Shown one piece after another: positions 46,979 to 59,837 of a DNA stretch of 64,000 bases. The stretch is taken from positions 1 through 64,000 of the forward strand of contig NZ_FTNT01000003.1 in the NCBI RefSeq assembly GCF_900156495.1. The letters are read 5' to 3'. The number at the start of each line of letters is the position of its first letter. Position 1 is the first letter of the stretch. The translations under genes and the position numbers were made by a program. The notes beneath the pieces were generated by a model, which was not told where the DNA came from, ran no database searches, and saw nothing but the letters and a program-made list of their open reading frames with translations. Source of the DNA: Williamsia sterculiae (lineage in GTDB: Bacteria > Actinomycetota > Actinomycetes > Mycobacteriales > Mycobacteriaceae).

Positions 46979-47430
46979 CCGCACGGTTGTTGGTGGTGCA
47001 CCACACGCCGTCGCCACATCTGCAGGCGATGTTCGAGGCCGTGGTGTCGGGCGCGACCGATCCGGAGATCGAGGGCGTGGAGGTGGTGCGCCGGGCCGCG
47101 CTGGCGGTGTCGGCGACCGACTTCCTGGACGCCGACGGCTACCTGCTGGGCACCCCCGCGAACCTGGGATACATCTCCGGTGCGCTCAAGCACGCCTTCG
47201 ACTGCGCTTACTACCAGATCCTCGACTCGACCCGCGGCCGTCCGTTCGGGCTGTACCTGCACGGCAACGAGGGCACCGAGGGGGCGGAGAACGCGATCGA
47301 TCGGATCACCGCCGGACTCGGCTGGACCAAGGCCGCCGATTACGTCATCGCGTCGGACAAGCCGGACAAGGCGGCGCTGGAGGCGTGTTGGGAACTGGGC
47401 GCGAGCGTCGCCGCCGGGTTGATGGGGTAG
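46975..47430 (+). CDS. Flavodoxin-fold NAD(P)H-dependent oxidoreductase
   Basis: A 151-residue protein of the WrbA/flavodoxin-like fold: LLVVHHTPSPHLQAMFEAVVSGA (phosphate-binding region), DGYLLGTPANLGYISGALKHAFDC and FGLYLHGNEGTEGA. Position matches Rv2771c. FMN binding and electron transfer are likely; the substrate is unknown. It starts inside the previous stop (GTGA) and ends 18 bp before thyA. Confidence 0.8.
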
Positions 47431-47435
47431 GTCTC

Positions 47436-47441
47436 TAGACT
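47436..47441 (+). promoter_or_regulatory. -10 hexamer TAGACT of thyA, probably leaderless
   Basis: TAGACT ends 7 nt before GTG 47449, and no Shine-Dalgarno is evident. Confidence 0.45.
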
Positions 47442-47448
47442 GGCGGGC

Positions 47449-48276
47449 GTGACCTCCACAGCTCCGCGGACGACCGGGATCATCCCCACCCCGTACGAAG
47501 ACCTGTTGCGACTGGTGTTGGAGGACGGTACGCCGAAGTCCGATCGCACCGGGACCGGGACGCGGAGTCTGTTCGGCCACCAGCTCCGCTACGATCTCGG
47601 TGCTGGGTTCCCGCTGATCACCACCAAGAAGGTGCACCTCAAGTCGATCATCTACGAGCTGCTGTGGTTCCTGCGCGGCGACTCGAACATTGGCTGGCTC
47701 CACGAGCACGGGGTGAGCATCTGGGACGAATGGGCAGACGACAACGGCGACCTCGGACCGATCTACGGCGTGCAGTGGCGCAGTTGGCCCACCCCGTCCG
47801 GCCAGCACATCGACCAGATCAGCGCCGCCCTCGACCTCCTCAAGACCGACCCCGACTCGCGGCGGAACCTGGTGTCGGCGTGGAACGTCGGTGAGATACC
47901 ACAGATGGCGCTGCCGCCGTGCCACGCCTTCTTCCAGTTCTACGTCGCCGACGGCAAACTGTCGTGCCAGCTCTACCAGCGCAGCGCCGACCTCTTCCTC
48001 GGGGTGCCGTTCAACATCGCGTCGTACGCGCTGCTCACCCACATGATGGCCGCGCAGGCGGGTCTCGACGTCGGCGAGTTCGTCTGGACCGGCGGCGACT
48101 GCCACATCTACGACAACCACGTCGAACAGGTGGGCACCCAGTTGTCCCGGGAACCGTACGAATACCCCACGCTCCGTCTCGCCCGGCGGGATTCGCTGTT
48201 CGACTACGAATTCTCCGACGTCGAGGTGGTCGGATACCGCAGCCATCCCGGCATCAAGGCACCCGTTGCCGTCTGA
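47449..48276 (+). CDS. thyA: Thymidylate synthase ThyA (folate-dependent)
   Basis: Makes dTMP from dUMP with methylene-tetrahydrofolate, releasing dihydrofolate. The 275-residue protein has [19 protein letters not shown], the active-site Cys in [39 protein letters not shown] and [12 protein letters not shown]. dfrA, which regenerates tetrahydrofolate, overlaps its 3' end by 11 nt. A second, unrelated thymidylate synthase (thyX) lies 2.9 kb downstream. Confidence 0.98.
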   Translation: MTSTAPRTTGIIPTPYEDLLRLVLEDGTPKSDRTGTGTRSLFGHQLRYDLGAGFPLITTKKVHLKSIIYELLWFLRGDSNIGWLHEHGVSIWDEWADDNGDLGPIYGVQWRSWPTPSGQHIDQISAALDLLKTDPDSRRNLVSAWNVGEIPQMALPPCHAFFQFYVADGKLSCQLYQRSADLFLGVPFNIASYALLTHMMAAQAGLDVGEFVWTGGDCHIYDNHVEQVGTQLSREPYEYPTLRLARRDSLFDYEFSDVEVVGYRSHPGIKAPVAV

Positions 48277-48817
48277 GGGTGTCTCGCAGGTCGCGGGAGT
48301 CGCGCTGATCTGGGCTGCGGACCGTCGCGGTGCGATCGGTCGGGCGGGTGAGATCCCGTGGCGCATCCCCGAGGACCAGAGGCGATTCCGAACACTCACC
48401 CGTGGTCATCCGGTGATCATGGGCCGCAAGACCTGGGATTCGCTCCCATCACGCTTCCGACCGCTGCCGGACCGGCGGAACCTGGTGGTGACCCGTGATC
48501 CCGCGTGGTCCGACGACGGCGCCGAGGCGTTCACCGATCTCGCCGCCGCGGTGGCCGCTGCCGGGGAGGGACGACTCACCATCATGGGTGGCGGCCAGAT
48601 CTACGCGGCGGCCATGGACATCGCCGATGTGCTGTACGTCACCGAGGTGGACGTGCAGGTCGACGACGCCGATGCGTTCGCCCCGGCCGTCGACCCCGAC
48701 GTCTGGCAGGTCGCCGAACAATCGGAGTGGCTGACCTCCACGACGGGAACCCGGTACCGCTTCGTCGATCACCGACGGATCACTGTCGGTGCCGCGCGGC
48801 ACACTGACCGACCATGA
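48266..48817 (+). CDS. dfrA: Dihydrofolate reductase
   Basis: Regenerates tetrahydrofolate from the dihydrofolate made by ThyA. The 183-residue protein has [49 protein letters not shown] and [13 protein letters not shown], and ends in a C-terminal YRFVDHRR strand. The TTG at 48266 lies inside thyA. No ATG/GTG fits in the short stretch before the conserved core, so translation probably couples to thyA. Its C-terminal tail ([10 protein letters not shown]) is slightly long. Confidence 0.93.
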   Translation: MPSEGVSQVAGVALIWAADRRGAIGRAGEIPWRIPEDQRRFRTLTRGHPVIMGRKTWDSLPSRFRPLPDRRNLVVTRDPAWSDDGAEAFTDLAAAVAAAGEGRLTIMGGGQIYAAAMDIADVLYVTEVDVQVDDADAFAPAVDPDVWQVAEQSEWLTSTTGTRYRFVDHRRITVGAARHTDRP

Positions 48818-48857
48818 CCGACATGCCGGCGGAGACCGCCGACCCGGGACCGGTCTA

Positions 48858-50108
48858 GTGGGTCCCACCGGGCCGACGCTGACCGCCGCCCAGGCTCGCC
48901 GCACTGCCCTGGCCGCACAGGGTTTCGCCGACCCGTTGCCCCGCGGCGCGGTCACCCGGCGGCACCTCAGCCGGGTGCTGGACCGCATCGCCCTGCTGCA
49001 GATGGACTCGGTCAGCGTGGCCGTGCGCGCACACTACGCACCCCTGTTCAGCAGGCTGGGGCCCTACGACCGCGAGCTCCTCGACCGTGCTGCGTGGGCC
49101 CCTCCGACCGCCCGGTCCCCGCGCCTGCTCGCCGAATACTGGGCGCACGAGGCCGCCCTGATCCCCGTACGGGACTGGCCGCTGTTCCGGTGGCGGATGG
49201 ACGACTACCAGCATGGCCGATATCAGGGTGGTCGGGCGTGGTCGGCGAAGCAGCACGCGCTGCGTGCCGACATCCACGCGGTGATCGCCGAGTCCGGTCC
49301 GGTGTCCAGCGGGCAGGTCGAGGATCTGCTCGGCATGGCCAAGCGGGTGCGGCGCGGCACCTGGTGGGACCGCAGCGACGTCAAGCACATGTGCGAGATC
49401 ATGTTCGCCGCAGGTGAGCTGTCGGCGGTACGTCGTAGCGGGTTCTTCCGTCACTACGACCTGGCCGCCCGCGTGGTCGGCGAGGAGATCGCCGGACGCG
49501 AGGTCGGTCGCGACGACGCGGTGACCGCGCTCGTCCGACGGGCTTTGCACGCGCTGGGGGTGGCCACCGAGGCCGACATCCGCGACTACTACCGATTGCC
49601 GGTGACCGACACCAAGCACGCACTGCAGGCACTGACCGACGCCGCCGAGGTGGACCGGGTACAGGTCCGCGGGTGGGGGCAGCAGGCCTACGCGGATCCT
49701 ACGAGGACCACGCCGCGACGGGTCGCGCGCAGCGCGTTGCTGTGCCCGTTCGACCCGCTGATCTTCCACCGCCCCCGCACCGAACGCCTCTTCGGTTTCC
49801 ACTACCGCATCGAGATCTACGTCCCCGAACCGAAGCGGGTGCACGGCTACTACGTGTTCCCTTACCTGCTGAACGACGAGTTGGTTGCCCGTGTGGACCT
49901 GAAGACCGATCGGGCCGCAGGCGTGTTGCGGGTGCTCGGCGCGTGGGCGGAACCCGGGCTCCTCGACGCCGGGGTCGACGCGAACACCGCGGCGGTGTCG
50001 CTGGCCGCCGACCTGCGGCTGATGGCCGACTGGCTCGGCGTCGAGCGGGTGCAGGTCGTCGACAACGGCGACCTCGCGCCCGCGCTGCGCCGGGTGATCA
50101 GCGGCTGA
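48858..50108 (+). CDS. YcaQ/AlkX-like DNA glycosylase (winged-helix, DUF1006/HTH_42)
   Basis: A 416-residue protein of the HTH_42 family. In related proteins (YcaQ/AlkX, AlkZ) it unhooks alkylated or crosslinked bases. The LLQMDSVSV segment contains the Q-x-D form of the catalytic QxQ/QxD motif. The winged-helix regions (ITRRHLSRVLDRI, VSSGQVEDLLGMAKRV) and the C-terminal barrel (LCPFDPLIFHRPRTERLFGFHYRIEIYVPEPKR) are typical. GTG 48858 is chosen because it avoids overlapping dfrA; a GTG at 48789 is possible. Converges on the phosphatase gene with an 11-bp overlap. Confidence 0.83.
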   Translation: MGPTGPTLTAAQARRTALAAQGFADPLPRGAVTRRHLSRVLDRIALLQMDSVSVAVRAHYAPLFSRLGPYDRELLDRAAWAPPTARSPRLLAEYWAHEAALIPVRDWPLFRWRMDDYQHGRYQGGRAWSAKQHALRADIHAVIAESGPVSSGQVEDLLGMAKRVRRGTWWDRSDVKHMCEIMFAAGELSAVRRSGFFRHYDLAARVVGEEIAGREVGRDDAVTALVRRALHALGVATEADIRDYYRLPVTDTKHALQALTDAAEVDRVQVRGWGQQAYADPTRTTPRRVARSALLCPFDPLIFHRPRTERLFGFHYRIEIYVPEPKRVHGYYVFPYLLNDELVARVDLKTDRAAGVLRVLGAWAEPGLLDAGVDANTAAVSLAADLRLMADWLGVERVQVVDNGDLAPALRRVISG

Positions 50109-50934
50109 CCCGCGGGGTCATCGGCACCAGCAGGGCGTCGCGCAGGGCGTTGAGGTCGCCGTCGGTCAGACCCAACCCCCTGGCCGCGTAGCCCGCGAAA
50201 CTCCCGTAGCGCTGGTCGGCCAGGGCGAAGGACGACCGCAACCAGGACGCGTTGACCCCGTTGAGGCGGTCGGCCGCGCTGGTGTGCCGGTAGGTGTTGG
50301 AGTCGAGGTAGTCCTGCTCGACCTTCGCGCGGTCCACCCCGAGCAGGGTGAGCAGCACCGCCGACACCCAGCCGGTGCGGTCCTTACCCGCCGAGCAGTG
50401 GAACAGCGTGACCTTCCCCTGCGCGGCCTGCCGGGCGATCTGCCGCACCGTGTTGCCGATGGCCAACCGGGAACCGGGGTCGAGTACGAACGCGCGATAC
50501 GCCGAGTTCAGATCCACGAGAGTGGCCGGTGCGGTGGTGCTCAACACGTCGTGGACGGTGACGGTGGCACCGGGTATCGGCCGGTCCGGCTGTACGGCAC
50601 GCTCGACAACCGTCCGCAGGTCGATGATCGAGCCGACCTTGCGCTGCCGCAGGACGGCGACGTCGGACGGGGTCAACGAGGCCAGATTGTCGCTGCGGAT
50701 CAGCAGCGTGGGCGACACCAACCGGCCGTCCGTCGTGGTGTAACCGGCGAAGGTGCGCGCGTTGGGCGCGCCCTGCAGATGCACGGACGGATTCGCGATC
50801 GGCGCCGCAACCGGTGCGGCGGCGGCGGGACCGGCGAACACCGTGAGCGCGGCGGCGACGACCATGATCAGCGCACTGATCACCGTCGTGAAGTGAGACT
50901 TCGATGACGTGAACACGAGACCATAGCACCCCAT
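50098..50934 (-). CDS. Secreted tyrosine/lipid phosphatase (PtpB-like)
   Basis: A 278-residue exported phosphatase. The N-terminus (SSKSHFTTVISALIMVVAAALTVFAGPAAAAPVAAP) is a signal peptide with a likely AxA cleavage site. The active site is HCSAGKDRTGW (Cys-x5-Arg with the KDRT extension of the mycobacterial PtpB/triple-specificity group). RSDNLASLTPSDVAVLRQRKVGSIIDLRT is the conserved N-terminal motif. PtpB dephosphorylates phosphotyrosine and phosphoinositides in the host; here the role outside the cell is unknown. ATG 50934 or GTG 50916 may start it. Confidence 0.87.
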   Translation of the reverse strand: MGCYGLVFTSSKSHFTTVISALIMVVAAALTVFAGPAAAAPVAAPIANPSVHLQGAPNARTFAGYTTTDGRLVSPTLLIRSDNLASLTPSDVAVLRQRKVGSIIDLRTVVERAVQPDRPIPGATVTVHDVLSTTAPATLVDLNSAYRAFVLDPGSRLAIGNTVRQIARQAAQGKVTLFHCSAGKDRTGWVSAVLLTLLGVDRAKVEQDYLDSNTYRHTSAADRLNGVNASWLRSSFALADQRYGSFAGYAARGLGLTDGDLNALRDALLVPMTPRVSR

Positions 50935-51126
50935 CTCGGCGCGGCTGGCAAGTAACGGACCGGGTCCGCGATCGGGGCGGACGACAATTCGTCTGCTCGT
51001 CGCCGGTCGTTCATCTGCTCCGGTCGCTCGGCATCGGCAACGGGTTAGCCGCTGAGGCGGGGCGTCGTGGACAATCGCAGGGCGCCGGGGCGATGCCGGG
51101 GCAGGCGCAACGAGGGAAGGACGACC

Positions 51127-51879
51127 GTGTCGGAACTGGTGCCGTTGAGAGTGCAGATGGTCGCCCATACGGCCTTCGAGCCGCCCGCGGACATTCCCTG
51201 GTCGACCGACGCCGACGGTGGGGAGGCGCTGATCGAGTTCGCGGGTCGGGCGTGCTATCAGAGCTGGGACAAGCCGAACCCGCGCACCGCCACCAATGCG
51301 GGGTATCTCCGGCACATCCTCGAGGTCGGTCACCTGTCGTTGCTCGAGCACGCGTCGGTGACCTTCTACATCACCGGGATCTCCCGCTCCTGCACCCACG
51401 AACTGATCCGCCACCGGCACCTGTCGTATTCGCAGTTGTCGCAGCGGTTCGTACCCGAACACGACTCCAACGTGGTCTGCCCGCCCGCCATCCGTGGCGA
51501 CGAGGAACTCGAGGCCATGTTCGTGGCGGCCACCGACGCGGCCCGCGCGGCCTACACGGAACTACTGACTGCGTTGGAGGCCAAGTTCGCCGACGTCCCG
51601 AACGCGATCCTGCGCCGCAAACAGGCCCGGCAGGCCGCGCGGTCGGTGCTACCCAACGCCACCGAGACCAAGATAGTGGTCACCGGAAACCATCGCGCCT
51701 GGCGCCATTTCGTCGCCATGCGCGCCACCGAACACGCCGACGTGGAGATCAGGCAACTCGCCATCGAGTGTCTGCGGCAGCTGACGGTGGTAGCGCCCAC
51801 GGTGTTCGGCGACTTCGAGATCGGCACCCTGTCCGACGGCACCGAGGTCGCGACCTCGCCGTTCGCCCTCGAGGGCTGA
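51127..51879 (+). CDS. thyX: Flavin-dependent thymidylate synthase ThyX
   Basis: Makes dTMP using FAD and NADPH, leaving tetrahydrofolate rather than dihydrofolate. The 250-residue protein, equal in length to mycobacterial ThyX, has [41 protein letters not shown] (the RHRxxSxxxxSxR ThyX motif) and ends [17 protein letters not shown] 51127 follows GAGGGAAGG. It is 62 bp upstream of dapA, as in M. tuberculosis. Confidence 0.97.
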   Translation: MSELVPLRVQMVAHTAFEPPADIPWSTDADGGEALIEFAGRACYQSWDKPNPRTATNAGYLRHILEVGHLSLLEHASVTFYITGISRSCTHELIRHRHLSYSQLSQRFVPEHDSNVVCPPAIRGDEELEAMFVAATDAARAAYTELLTALEAKFADVPNAILRRKQARQAARSVLPNATETKIVVTGNHRAWRHFVAMRATEHADVEIRQLAIECLRQLTVVAPTVFGDFEIGTLSDGTEVATSPFALEG

Positions 51880-51914
51880 GCGGCACGACGTCCGGTGTGC
51901 GAATGCGGAGGTGA

Positions 51915-54876
<2,962 letters not shown>

Positions 54877-54895
<19 letters not shown>

Positions 54896-54975
54896 AACGA
54901 GCCGCGCCATGCTCACCGTCGGTGAGTGAAACGAGCCGCGCCATACTCACCGTCGGTGAGTGAAACGAGCCGCGC
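54877..54975 (+). repeat. 34-bp tandem repeat (2.9 copies) at the RNase J 3' end
   Basis: Units are 54877-54910, 54911-54944 and 54945-54975, differing at only two positions where they overlap. Each contains the palindrome CTCACC-GTC-GGTGAG (first unit CTCGCC), followed by a TGAAACGAGCCGCG block. Unit 1 encodes the last residues and stop codon of RNase J; later units lie in the intergenic gap. Confidence 0.92.
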
Positions 54976-54990
54976 GGCGGTGAGTCTGCC

Positions 54991-54996
54991 TAGGGT
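54991..54996 (+). promoter_or_regulatory. -10 hexamer TAGGGT of the TIGR03085 gene, probably leaderless
   Basis: TAGGGT ends 6 nt before ATG 55003, just after the tandem repeat. Confidence 0.4.
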
Positions 54997-55002
54997 GGGC
55001 TG

Positions 55003-55623
55003 ATGACCGCAGCCCGCTCGGAACGTGCCGCCATCGTCGAGACCCTGTCGGTCGTCGGACCGGATGCGCCCACCCTGTGTGAAGGGTGGACCACCCGTGA
55101 CCTCACCGCACACATGGTCGCGCGCGAGTGGCGCCCCGACTCGTTGCCGGGGATCGCGGTGCCACTGCTGTCGGGGTACACCACGTCGGTGCAGAACGGG
55201 TTCGCCGGTCATCACTACGCGGATCTGTTGGACAAGCTGGCGTCCGGTCCGCCGCTGTGGTCGCCGTTCCGCTTCGTGGACCGACTGGCGAACGTCGGCG
55301 AGTTCTTCGTACATCACGAGGATGTGCGGCGGGTACAGCCGGGGTGGACAGTTCGCGATGTGGAACCCGAGGTGCAGAGTGCTCTGACCTTGCCGGTTCG
55401 CACCCTGGGCAAGGTGATGTTGCTGTCGTCGCCCGTGTCGGTCCGGCTCCGCACCCCGGACGGTCGCACCCTGGTCTCGGCCGGGTCGGGACCCGGGGTC
55501 GACGTGGTGGGGGACCCCGGTGAACTGCTGCTGTTCGTGTTCGGACGGGACGAGACCGAGGTGGCCTTCGACGGTGACGAGGATGCCGTGGCCGAACTGA
55601 AGGCCGCCGACCGGTCGTTCTGA
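55003..55623 (+). CDS. TIGR03085-family DinB-like metal-binding protein
   Basis: A 206-residue protein of the mycothiol-dependent maleylpyruvate isomerase/DinB superfamily. LCEGWTTRDLTAHMVAREWRPDSLPG carries the first conserved His, and NVGEFFVHHEDVRR the second HH motif. A C-terminal beta domain follows. Actinobacterial members bind a divalent metal and may act in mycothiol chemistry; none of this group has a confirmed substrate. It lies between rnj and ftsK. Confidence 0.85.
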   Translation: MTAARSERAAIVETLSVVGPDAPTLCEGWTTRDLTAHMVAREWRPDSLPGIAVPLLSGYTTSVQNGFAGHHYADLLDKLASGPPLWSPFRFVDRLANVGEFFVHHEDVRRVQPGWTVRDVEPEVQSALTLPVRTLGKVMLLSSPVSVRLRTPDGRTLVSAGSGPGVDVVGDPGELLLFVFGRDETEVAFDGDEDAVAELKAADRSF

Positions 55624-55724
55624 GCGGGCCGACCGACCTGGGAGATCCTCGCCGAGCGCATCACGAAATGGATACGCGGGCCGTGAGGGGTGTTGTGGGT
55701 GAGGCTGGTGTGACTGGTACCCAC

Positions 55725-55730
55725 TATTGT
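55725..55730 (+). promoter_or_regulatory. -10 hexamer TATTGT of ftsK, probably leaderless
   Basis: TATTGT ends 7 nt before ATG 55738. This also argues against the in-frame GTG at 55729, which overlaps the hexamer. Confidence 0.45.
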
Positions 55731-55737
55731 GATCGCC

Positions 55738-58575
55738 ATGGCATCCAAGTCCACGACCCGCGGATCGACCACGCGCACCCGAGCGGCCTCGGGGTCGCGG
55801 TCGGGGTCGTCGGCACGGCGGGCCTCGGCGTCGCCGTCGCGACGGTCCGGCACCACACGGTCGACCCCGGCGCGATCATCGGCCGTCCGTTCGTCATCGG
55901 GTCGTTCGTCATCTGGGCGATCGAAACAACAACCCGCCGGACGTGGACGTGCGGCTGTCGCCGAGCGTCCCGCGGTCGGCGTGCGTGCGGGAAAGTCCGT
56001 CGGTCGCGGCATCGGGTCAGGGTTCACACTGCTCGCCCGCGGGGTGGGCGGCATGGTGCGTATGGGCGGACATCGATCGGACGACGCGATCGAGGACCCG
56101 ACGGCCGCGCGCCGTCGGGCCACCGGGGAGGACGCACTCGAGGCCGATACGCCGTCGCTCGATGTGGACCACACCCACCGCCGTGATGCGACGGCCCTGG
56201 TCCTGCTCGCGTTGGCCATCGTGGTCACCGCTGCGGTCTGGTTCGGTGCCGGTGGACCGTTGGGTGCCTTCGCCGACGCGGCGATCCGAGCGGTGATCGG
56301 ATCGGCGGCCGTGTTCGCGCCGATCATCCTGGTGGTGATCGCGGTGGTATTGATGCGCCGCCCGCCGAACCCCGCCAAGCGCGGACGCTATCTCGGGTCG
56401 GCGATCCTCGTCGGACTGCCCATCACCGGACTCTGGCATCTCGTCGGAGGTGCTCCCATCGACTTCGCCGGACGCTCCCATGCGGGCGGGTTCGTCGGCT
56501 TCGCGGTGGCCGGACCGTTGACCATGGGTGTGACCGCCTGGTTGTCGGTCCCGCTGCTGGTGTTGTGCCTGTTCTTCGGGGTGCTGCTGTTCACCGGGAC
56601 CACGGTGCGTGAGCTCGCCGACCGGCTCAACGGCTACTTCGGAGTGGGTACGGGTGGGGGCGCCCACGACGACCTGGACGACTGGGATCACGACGAACCG
56701 GACGATGACGAGGCCTCGTTCGATGACGACCCGGACGGCGATCTCGACGAGACGTCCGATCGGACCTGGTCGACGGGTGCGCTGCCGTACGGCGATCCGT
56801 ATCAGAACTACCCACCGGACGAGCCCGCCCGCCGGGCGGGTTCGCGGTCGCGACGATCGCGGGACTCCGAACCCCTCGACGAGGCGGTCACCGAGGAGAT
56901 CCCGGATCTGACCACGATGCCCACCGAACCGGTGGTGGCTCCCGAACCGAAGCGGGCCCGCACCCGACGCCCGGCGAAGGCGACCGCCCCGGTCGCCGAC
57001 CCGGATCCGGTGGCCGCCGTCGACTCCGACGCGGAATTGGTGCCAGCCCAGATCGTGGACAAGCCGCTCGACGGTGACTACCGGCTTCCGCCGGCAACAC
57101 TGCTGGTCGACGGTGATCCGCCGAAGACCCGGAGTTCGGCAAACGAGGACATGATCGACCGGATCACCGCCGTGCTCGAGCAGTTCAAGATCGACGCCGC
57201 GGTCACCGGTTTCACCCGCGGGCCGACGGTCACCCGATACGAGGTGGAGCTCGGTCCGGGCGTGAAGGTGGAGAAGATCACCGCGCTGCAGCGCAACATC
57301 TCCTACGCCGCGGCCACCGAGAACGTACGGCTGCTGGCCCCCATCCCGGGGAAGTCGGCGGTGGGCATCGAGGTGCCCAACACCGACCGGGAGATGGTGC
57401 GACTGGCCGACGTCCTGAAAGCGCCGGACTCGCGCAAGGACTCTCATCCCCTGGTCATCGGGCTGGGCAAGGACATCGAGGGCCATTTCATCTCGGCGAA
57501 CCTGGCCAAGATGCCGCACCTGCTGGTGGCGGGTTCCACCGGTTCGGGTAAGTCGAGCTTCGTGAACTCGATGCTGGTGTCGTTGCTGACCCGCGCCACC
57601 CCCGACGAGGTCCGGATGATCCTCATCGACCCCAAGATGGTCGAGTTGACGCCGTACGAGGGCATCCCGCACCTGATCACCCCGATCATCACCCAGCCCA
57701 AGAAGGCCGCTGCGGCGCTTGCCTGGTTGGTGGAGGAGATGGAGCAGCGCTACGAGGACATGAAGGCGTCGCGGGTCCGACACATCGACGACTTCAACGC
57801 CAAGGTGCGCACCGGGGAGATCACCGCACCACCGGGTTCGCAGCGGATCTACAAGCCATATCCCTACATCCTGGCCATCGTCGACGAATTGGCCGACCTC
57901 ATGATGACCGCGCCACGTGACGTGGAGGAGGCGATCGTGCGCATCACCCAGAAGGCGCGCGCCGCGGGCATCCACCTGGTGCTGGCCACCCAACGGCCGT
58001 CGGTCGACGTGGTGACCGGTCTGATCAAGACCAATGTGCCGTCGCGGTTGGCGTTCGCCACCTCGTCGTTGACCGACTCCCGCGTCATCCTGGACCAGCC
58101 CGGTGCGGAGAAGTTGATCGGTATGGGCGACGCCCTGTTCCTGCCGATGGGTGCCAACAAGGCGGTCCGTATGCAGGGCGCGTTCATCACCGACGAGGAG
58201 ATCGGCGCGGTCGTCGACTTCGCCAAGACGCAGGCCGAGCCGGAATACGACGAGGGCGTCACCACCGCGAAGGCCGCCGACAAGAAGGACATCGACGCCG
58301 ACATCGGCAATGATCTCGACGATCTGCTGCAAGCCATCGAGCTGGTGGTCTCCAGTCAGTTCGGATCCACCTCGATGTTGCAGCGCAAGCTGCGGGTCGG
58401 CTTCGCGAAGGCGGGCAGGTTGATGGATCTCATGGAGACTCGCGGCGTGGTCGGTCCCAGTGAGGGGTCGAAGGCACGCGAGGTGTTGGTCAAACCCGAC
58501 GACCTGGCCGGGGTGATCGCGTCCATCAACGGCGGGGGCGACCCTGATGACGAGGCGGCACACGAGGGGGAGTGA
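55738..58575 (+). CDS. ftsK: DNA translocase FtsK/SpoIIIE
   Basis: Septum-anchored motor that pumps chromosome DNA at division. The 945-residue protein has an Arg/Ser/Thr-rich N-terminus of about 70 residues and four membrane helices ([18 protein letters not shown] onward). An acidic linker ([17 protein letters not shown]) follows. The motor domain has [19 protein letters not shown] (Walker A), and a C-terminal gamma winged helix ([36 protein letters not shown]) reads KOPS sites. ATG 55738 (MASKSTT) is preferred over GTG 55729 because of the leaderless promoter. Confidence 0.95.
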   Translation: MASKSTTRGSTTRTRAASGSRSGSSARRASASPSRRSGTTRSTPARSSAVRSSSGRSSSGRSKQQPAGRGRAAVAERPAVGVRAGKSVGRGIGSGFTLLARGVGGMVRMGGHRSDDAIEDPTAARRRATGEDALEADTPSLDVDHTHRRDATALVLLALAIVVTAAVWFGAGGPLGAFADAAIRAVIGSAAVFAPIILVVIAVVLMRRPPNPAKRGRYLGSAILVGLPITGLWHLVGGAPIDFAGRSHAGGFVGFAVAGPLTMGVTAWLSVPLLVLCLFFGVLLFTGTTVRELADRLNGYFGVGTGGGAHDDLDDWDHDEPDDDEASFDDDPDGDLDETSDRTWSTGALPYGDPYQNYPPDEPARRAGSRSRRSRDSEPLDEAVTEEIPDLTTMPTEPVVAPEPKRARTRRPAKATAPVADPDPVAAVDSDAELVPAQIVDKPLDGDYRLPPATLLVDGDPPKTRSSANEDMIDRITAVLEQFKIDAAVTGFTRGPTVTRYEVELGPGVKVEKITALQRNISYAAATENVRLLAPIPGKSAVGIEVPNTDREMVRLADVLKAPDSRKDSHPLVIGLGKDIEGHFISANLAKMPHLLVAGSTGSGKSSFVNSMLVSLLTRATPDEVRMILIDPKMVELTPYEGIPHLITPIITQPKKAAAALAWLVEEMEQRYEDMKASRVRHIDDFNAKVRTGEITAPPGSQRIYKPYPYILAIVDELADLMMTAPRDVEEAIVRITQKARAAGIHLVLATQRPSVDVVTGLIKTNVPSRLAFATSSLTDSRVILDQPGAEKLIGMGDALFLPMGANKAVRMQGAFITDEEIGAVVDFAKTQAEPEYDEGVTTAKAADKKDIDADIGNDLDDLLQAIELVVSSQFGSTSMLQRKLRVGFAKAGRLMDLMETRGVVGPSEGSKAREVLVKPDDLAGVIASINGGGDPDDEAAHEGE

Positions 58576-58628
58576 GCTCGCCCACGGTGCGGTGGCGGCA
58601 TGAGTAAAGAGAAGGTAATGTCGAGGCC

Positions 58629-58753
58629 GCTGGTGAGGGGAGTATCCCTAGGCGGCATGTTCGTCAGTACGGCCAGCGGAACCCCACGCCATCGTGACCG
58701 GTCCCGCTGACCCGGACATGTCGGTCGCGTGAGCGACGGGAGAGACCTCCGGC
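58629..58753 (+). promoter_or_regulatory. yybP-ykoY manganese riboswitch upstream of terC
   Basis: The conserved blocks are present in order: GGGGAGTA (58637-58644), GTCAGTACG (58663-58671) and GAGACCTCCGGC (58742-58753). P1 can form from GCTGG...AGG with CCT-CCGGC. A CAGCGG/CCGCTG internal helix and a GTCGC-GTGA-GCGAC tetraloop hairpin are also visible. Mn2+-sensing riboswitches of this class commonly precede TerC/Alx and P-type ATPase genes. Its 3' end is 30 nt from the terC GTG. Confidence 0.82.
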
Positions 58754-58783
58754 ACACACCCTGTGAGCTGGAGGAACTGTCCT

Positions 58784-59821
58784 GTGAACGTCTCGCCCAC
58801 CGTGTGGGTCATCACGATCGTGGTGATCGGCGCGCTCTTCGTCTTCGACTTCTTCGCGCACGTCCGTACACCGCACGCACCGTCTCTCAAGGAGTCGGGG
58901 TCGTGGTCGGCGGTGTACATCGTCATCGCGCTGCTGTTCGGCGGATTCATCTGGTGGCAATGGGGCGGCACCTACGGCGGTGAGTACTACGCCGGGTTCG
59001 TCACCGAGAAGGCGTTGTCGGTGGACAACCTGTTCGTCTTCGTCATCATCATGGCCAAGTTCGCGGTTCCGCGTGAGTACCAGCAGAAAGTGCTGCTGCT
59101 CGGCATCGTGATGGCGTTGGTGATGCGTGGAGCGTTCATCGCGGTCGGTGCGGCCGCGATCAACGCCTACAGCTGGGTCTTCTACCTGTTCGGTGCGTTC
59201 CTGATCTACACCGCGATCAAACTGGTCCGCGACGCCGCGGGACACGACGACGCGGGGGACGAGGACGAGGGTCGGATCCAGAAGTTCGTCGCCAAGCACC
59301 TGCGCAGCACCGAGGAGTACGACAGCGACAAGCTGTTCACCAAGGCCAACGGCAAGCGACTCGCCACGCCGATGCTCATGGTGCTCATCGTCATCGGCTT
59401 CACCGACGTGTTGTTCGCGCTGGACTCGATACCGGCCATCTACGGCCTCACCGAGCAGCCCTACATCGTGTTCACCGCCAACGCCTTCGCGTTGATGGGC
59501 CTGCGTCAGCTGTACTTCCTGCTCGGCGGTCTGCTCGACCGTCTGGTGTACCTGTCCTACGGGCTGTCGATCATCCTGGCGTTCATCGGTGTGAAGCTGG
59601 TGCTGCACGCGCTGCACGAGAACACCTTGGGCTTCATCAACGGGGGTGAACACATCTCGGTGCCGGAGATCCCGACCGCCCTGTCGTTGGGTGTGATCGT
59701 CGGCGTCCTGGTCGTCACCACGGTCGCGAGCCTCGTGTGGGGTCGGCCGGCCGACAGGGACCCCGAGGTCGACGACCGTGAGGGTGGCGCGCAGGTCGCC
59801 TCCGGAGACGGGACGCGCTGA
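58784..59821 (+). CDS. TerC-family integral membrane protein (Alx/MeeY-like manganese exporter)
   Basis: A 345-residue, about 9-helix protein: EYYAGFVTEKALSVDNLFVFVIIMAKFAVPREYQQKVLLLGIVMALVMR carries the TerC acidic motif (EKALSVDN), and FTDVLFALDSIPAIYGLT repeats the DSIPA motif in the second half. Members export Mn2+ or help metalate secreted proteins. The GTG at 58784 follows GGAGGAAC and a Mn2+ riboswitch, which supports a role in manganese export. A C-terminal acidic tail follows. Confidence 0.9.
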   Translation: MNVSPTVWVITIVVIGALFVFDFFAHVRTPHAPSLKESGSWSAVYIVIALLFGGFIWWQWGGTYGGEYYAGFVTEKALSVDNLFVFVIIMAKFAVPREYQQKVLLLGIVMALVMRGAFIAVGAAAINAYSWVFYLFGAFLIYTAIKLVRDAAGHDDAGDEDEGRIQKFVAKHLRSTEEYDSDKLFTKANGKRLATPMLMVLIVIGFTDVLFALDSIPAIYGLTEQPYIVFTANAFALMGLRQLYFLLGGLLDRLVYLSYGLSIILAFIGVKLVLHALHENTLGFINGGEHISVPEIPTALSLGVIVGVLVVTTVASLVWGRPADRDPEVDDREGGAQVASGDGTR

Positions 59822-59837
59822 GGCGACCCGGTCGGTC

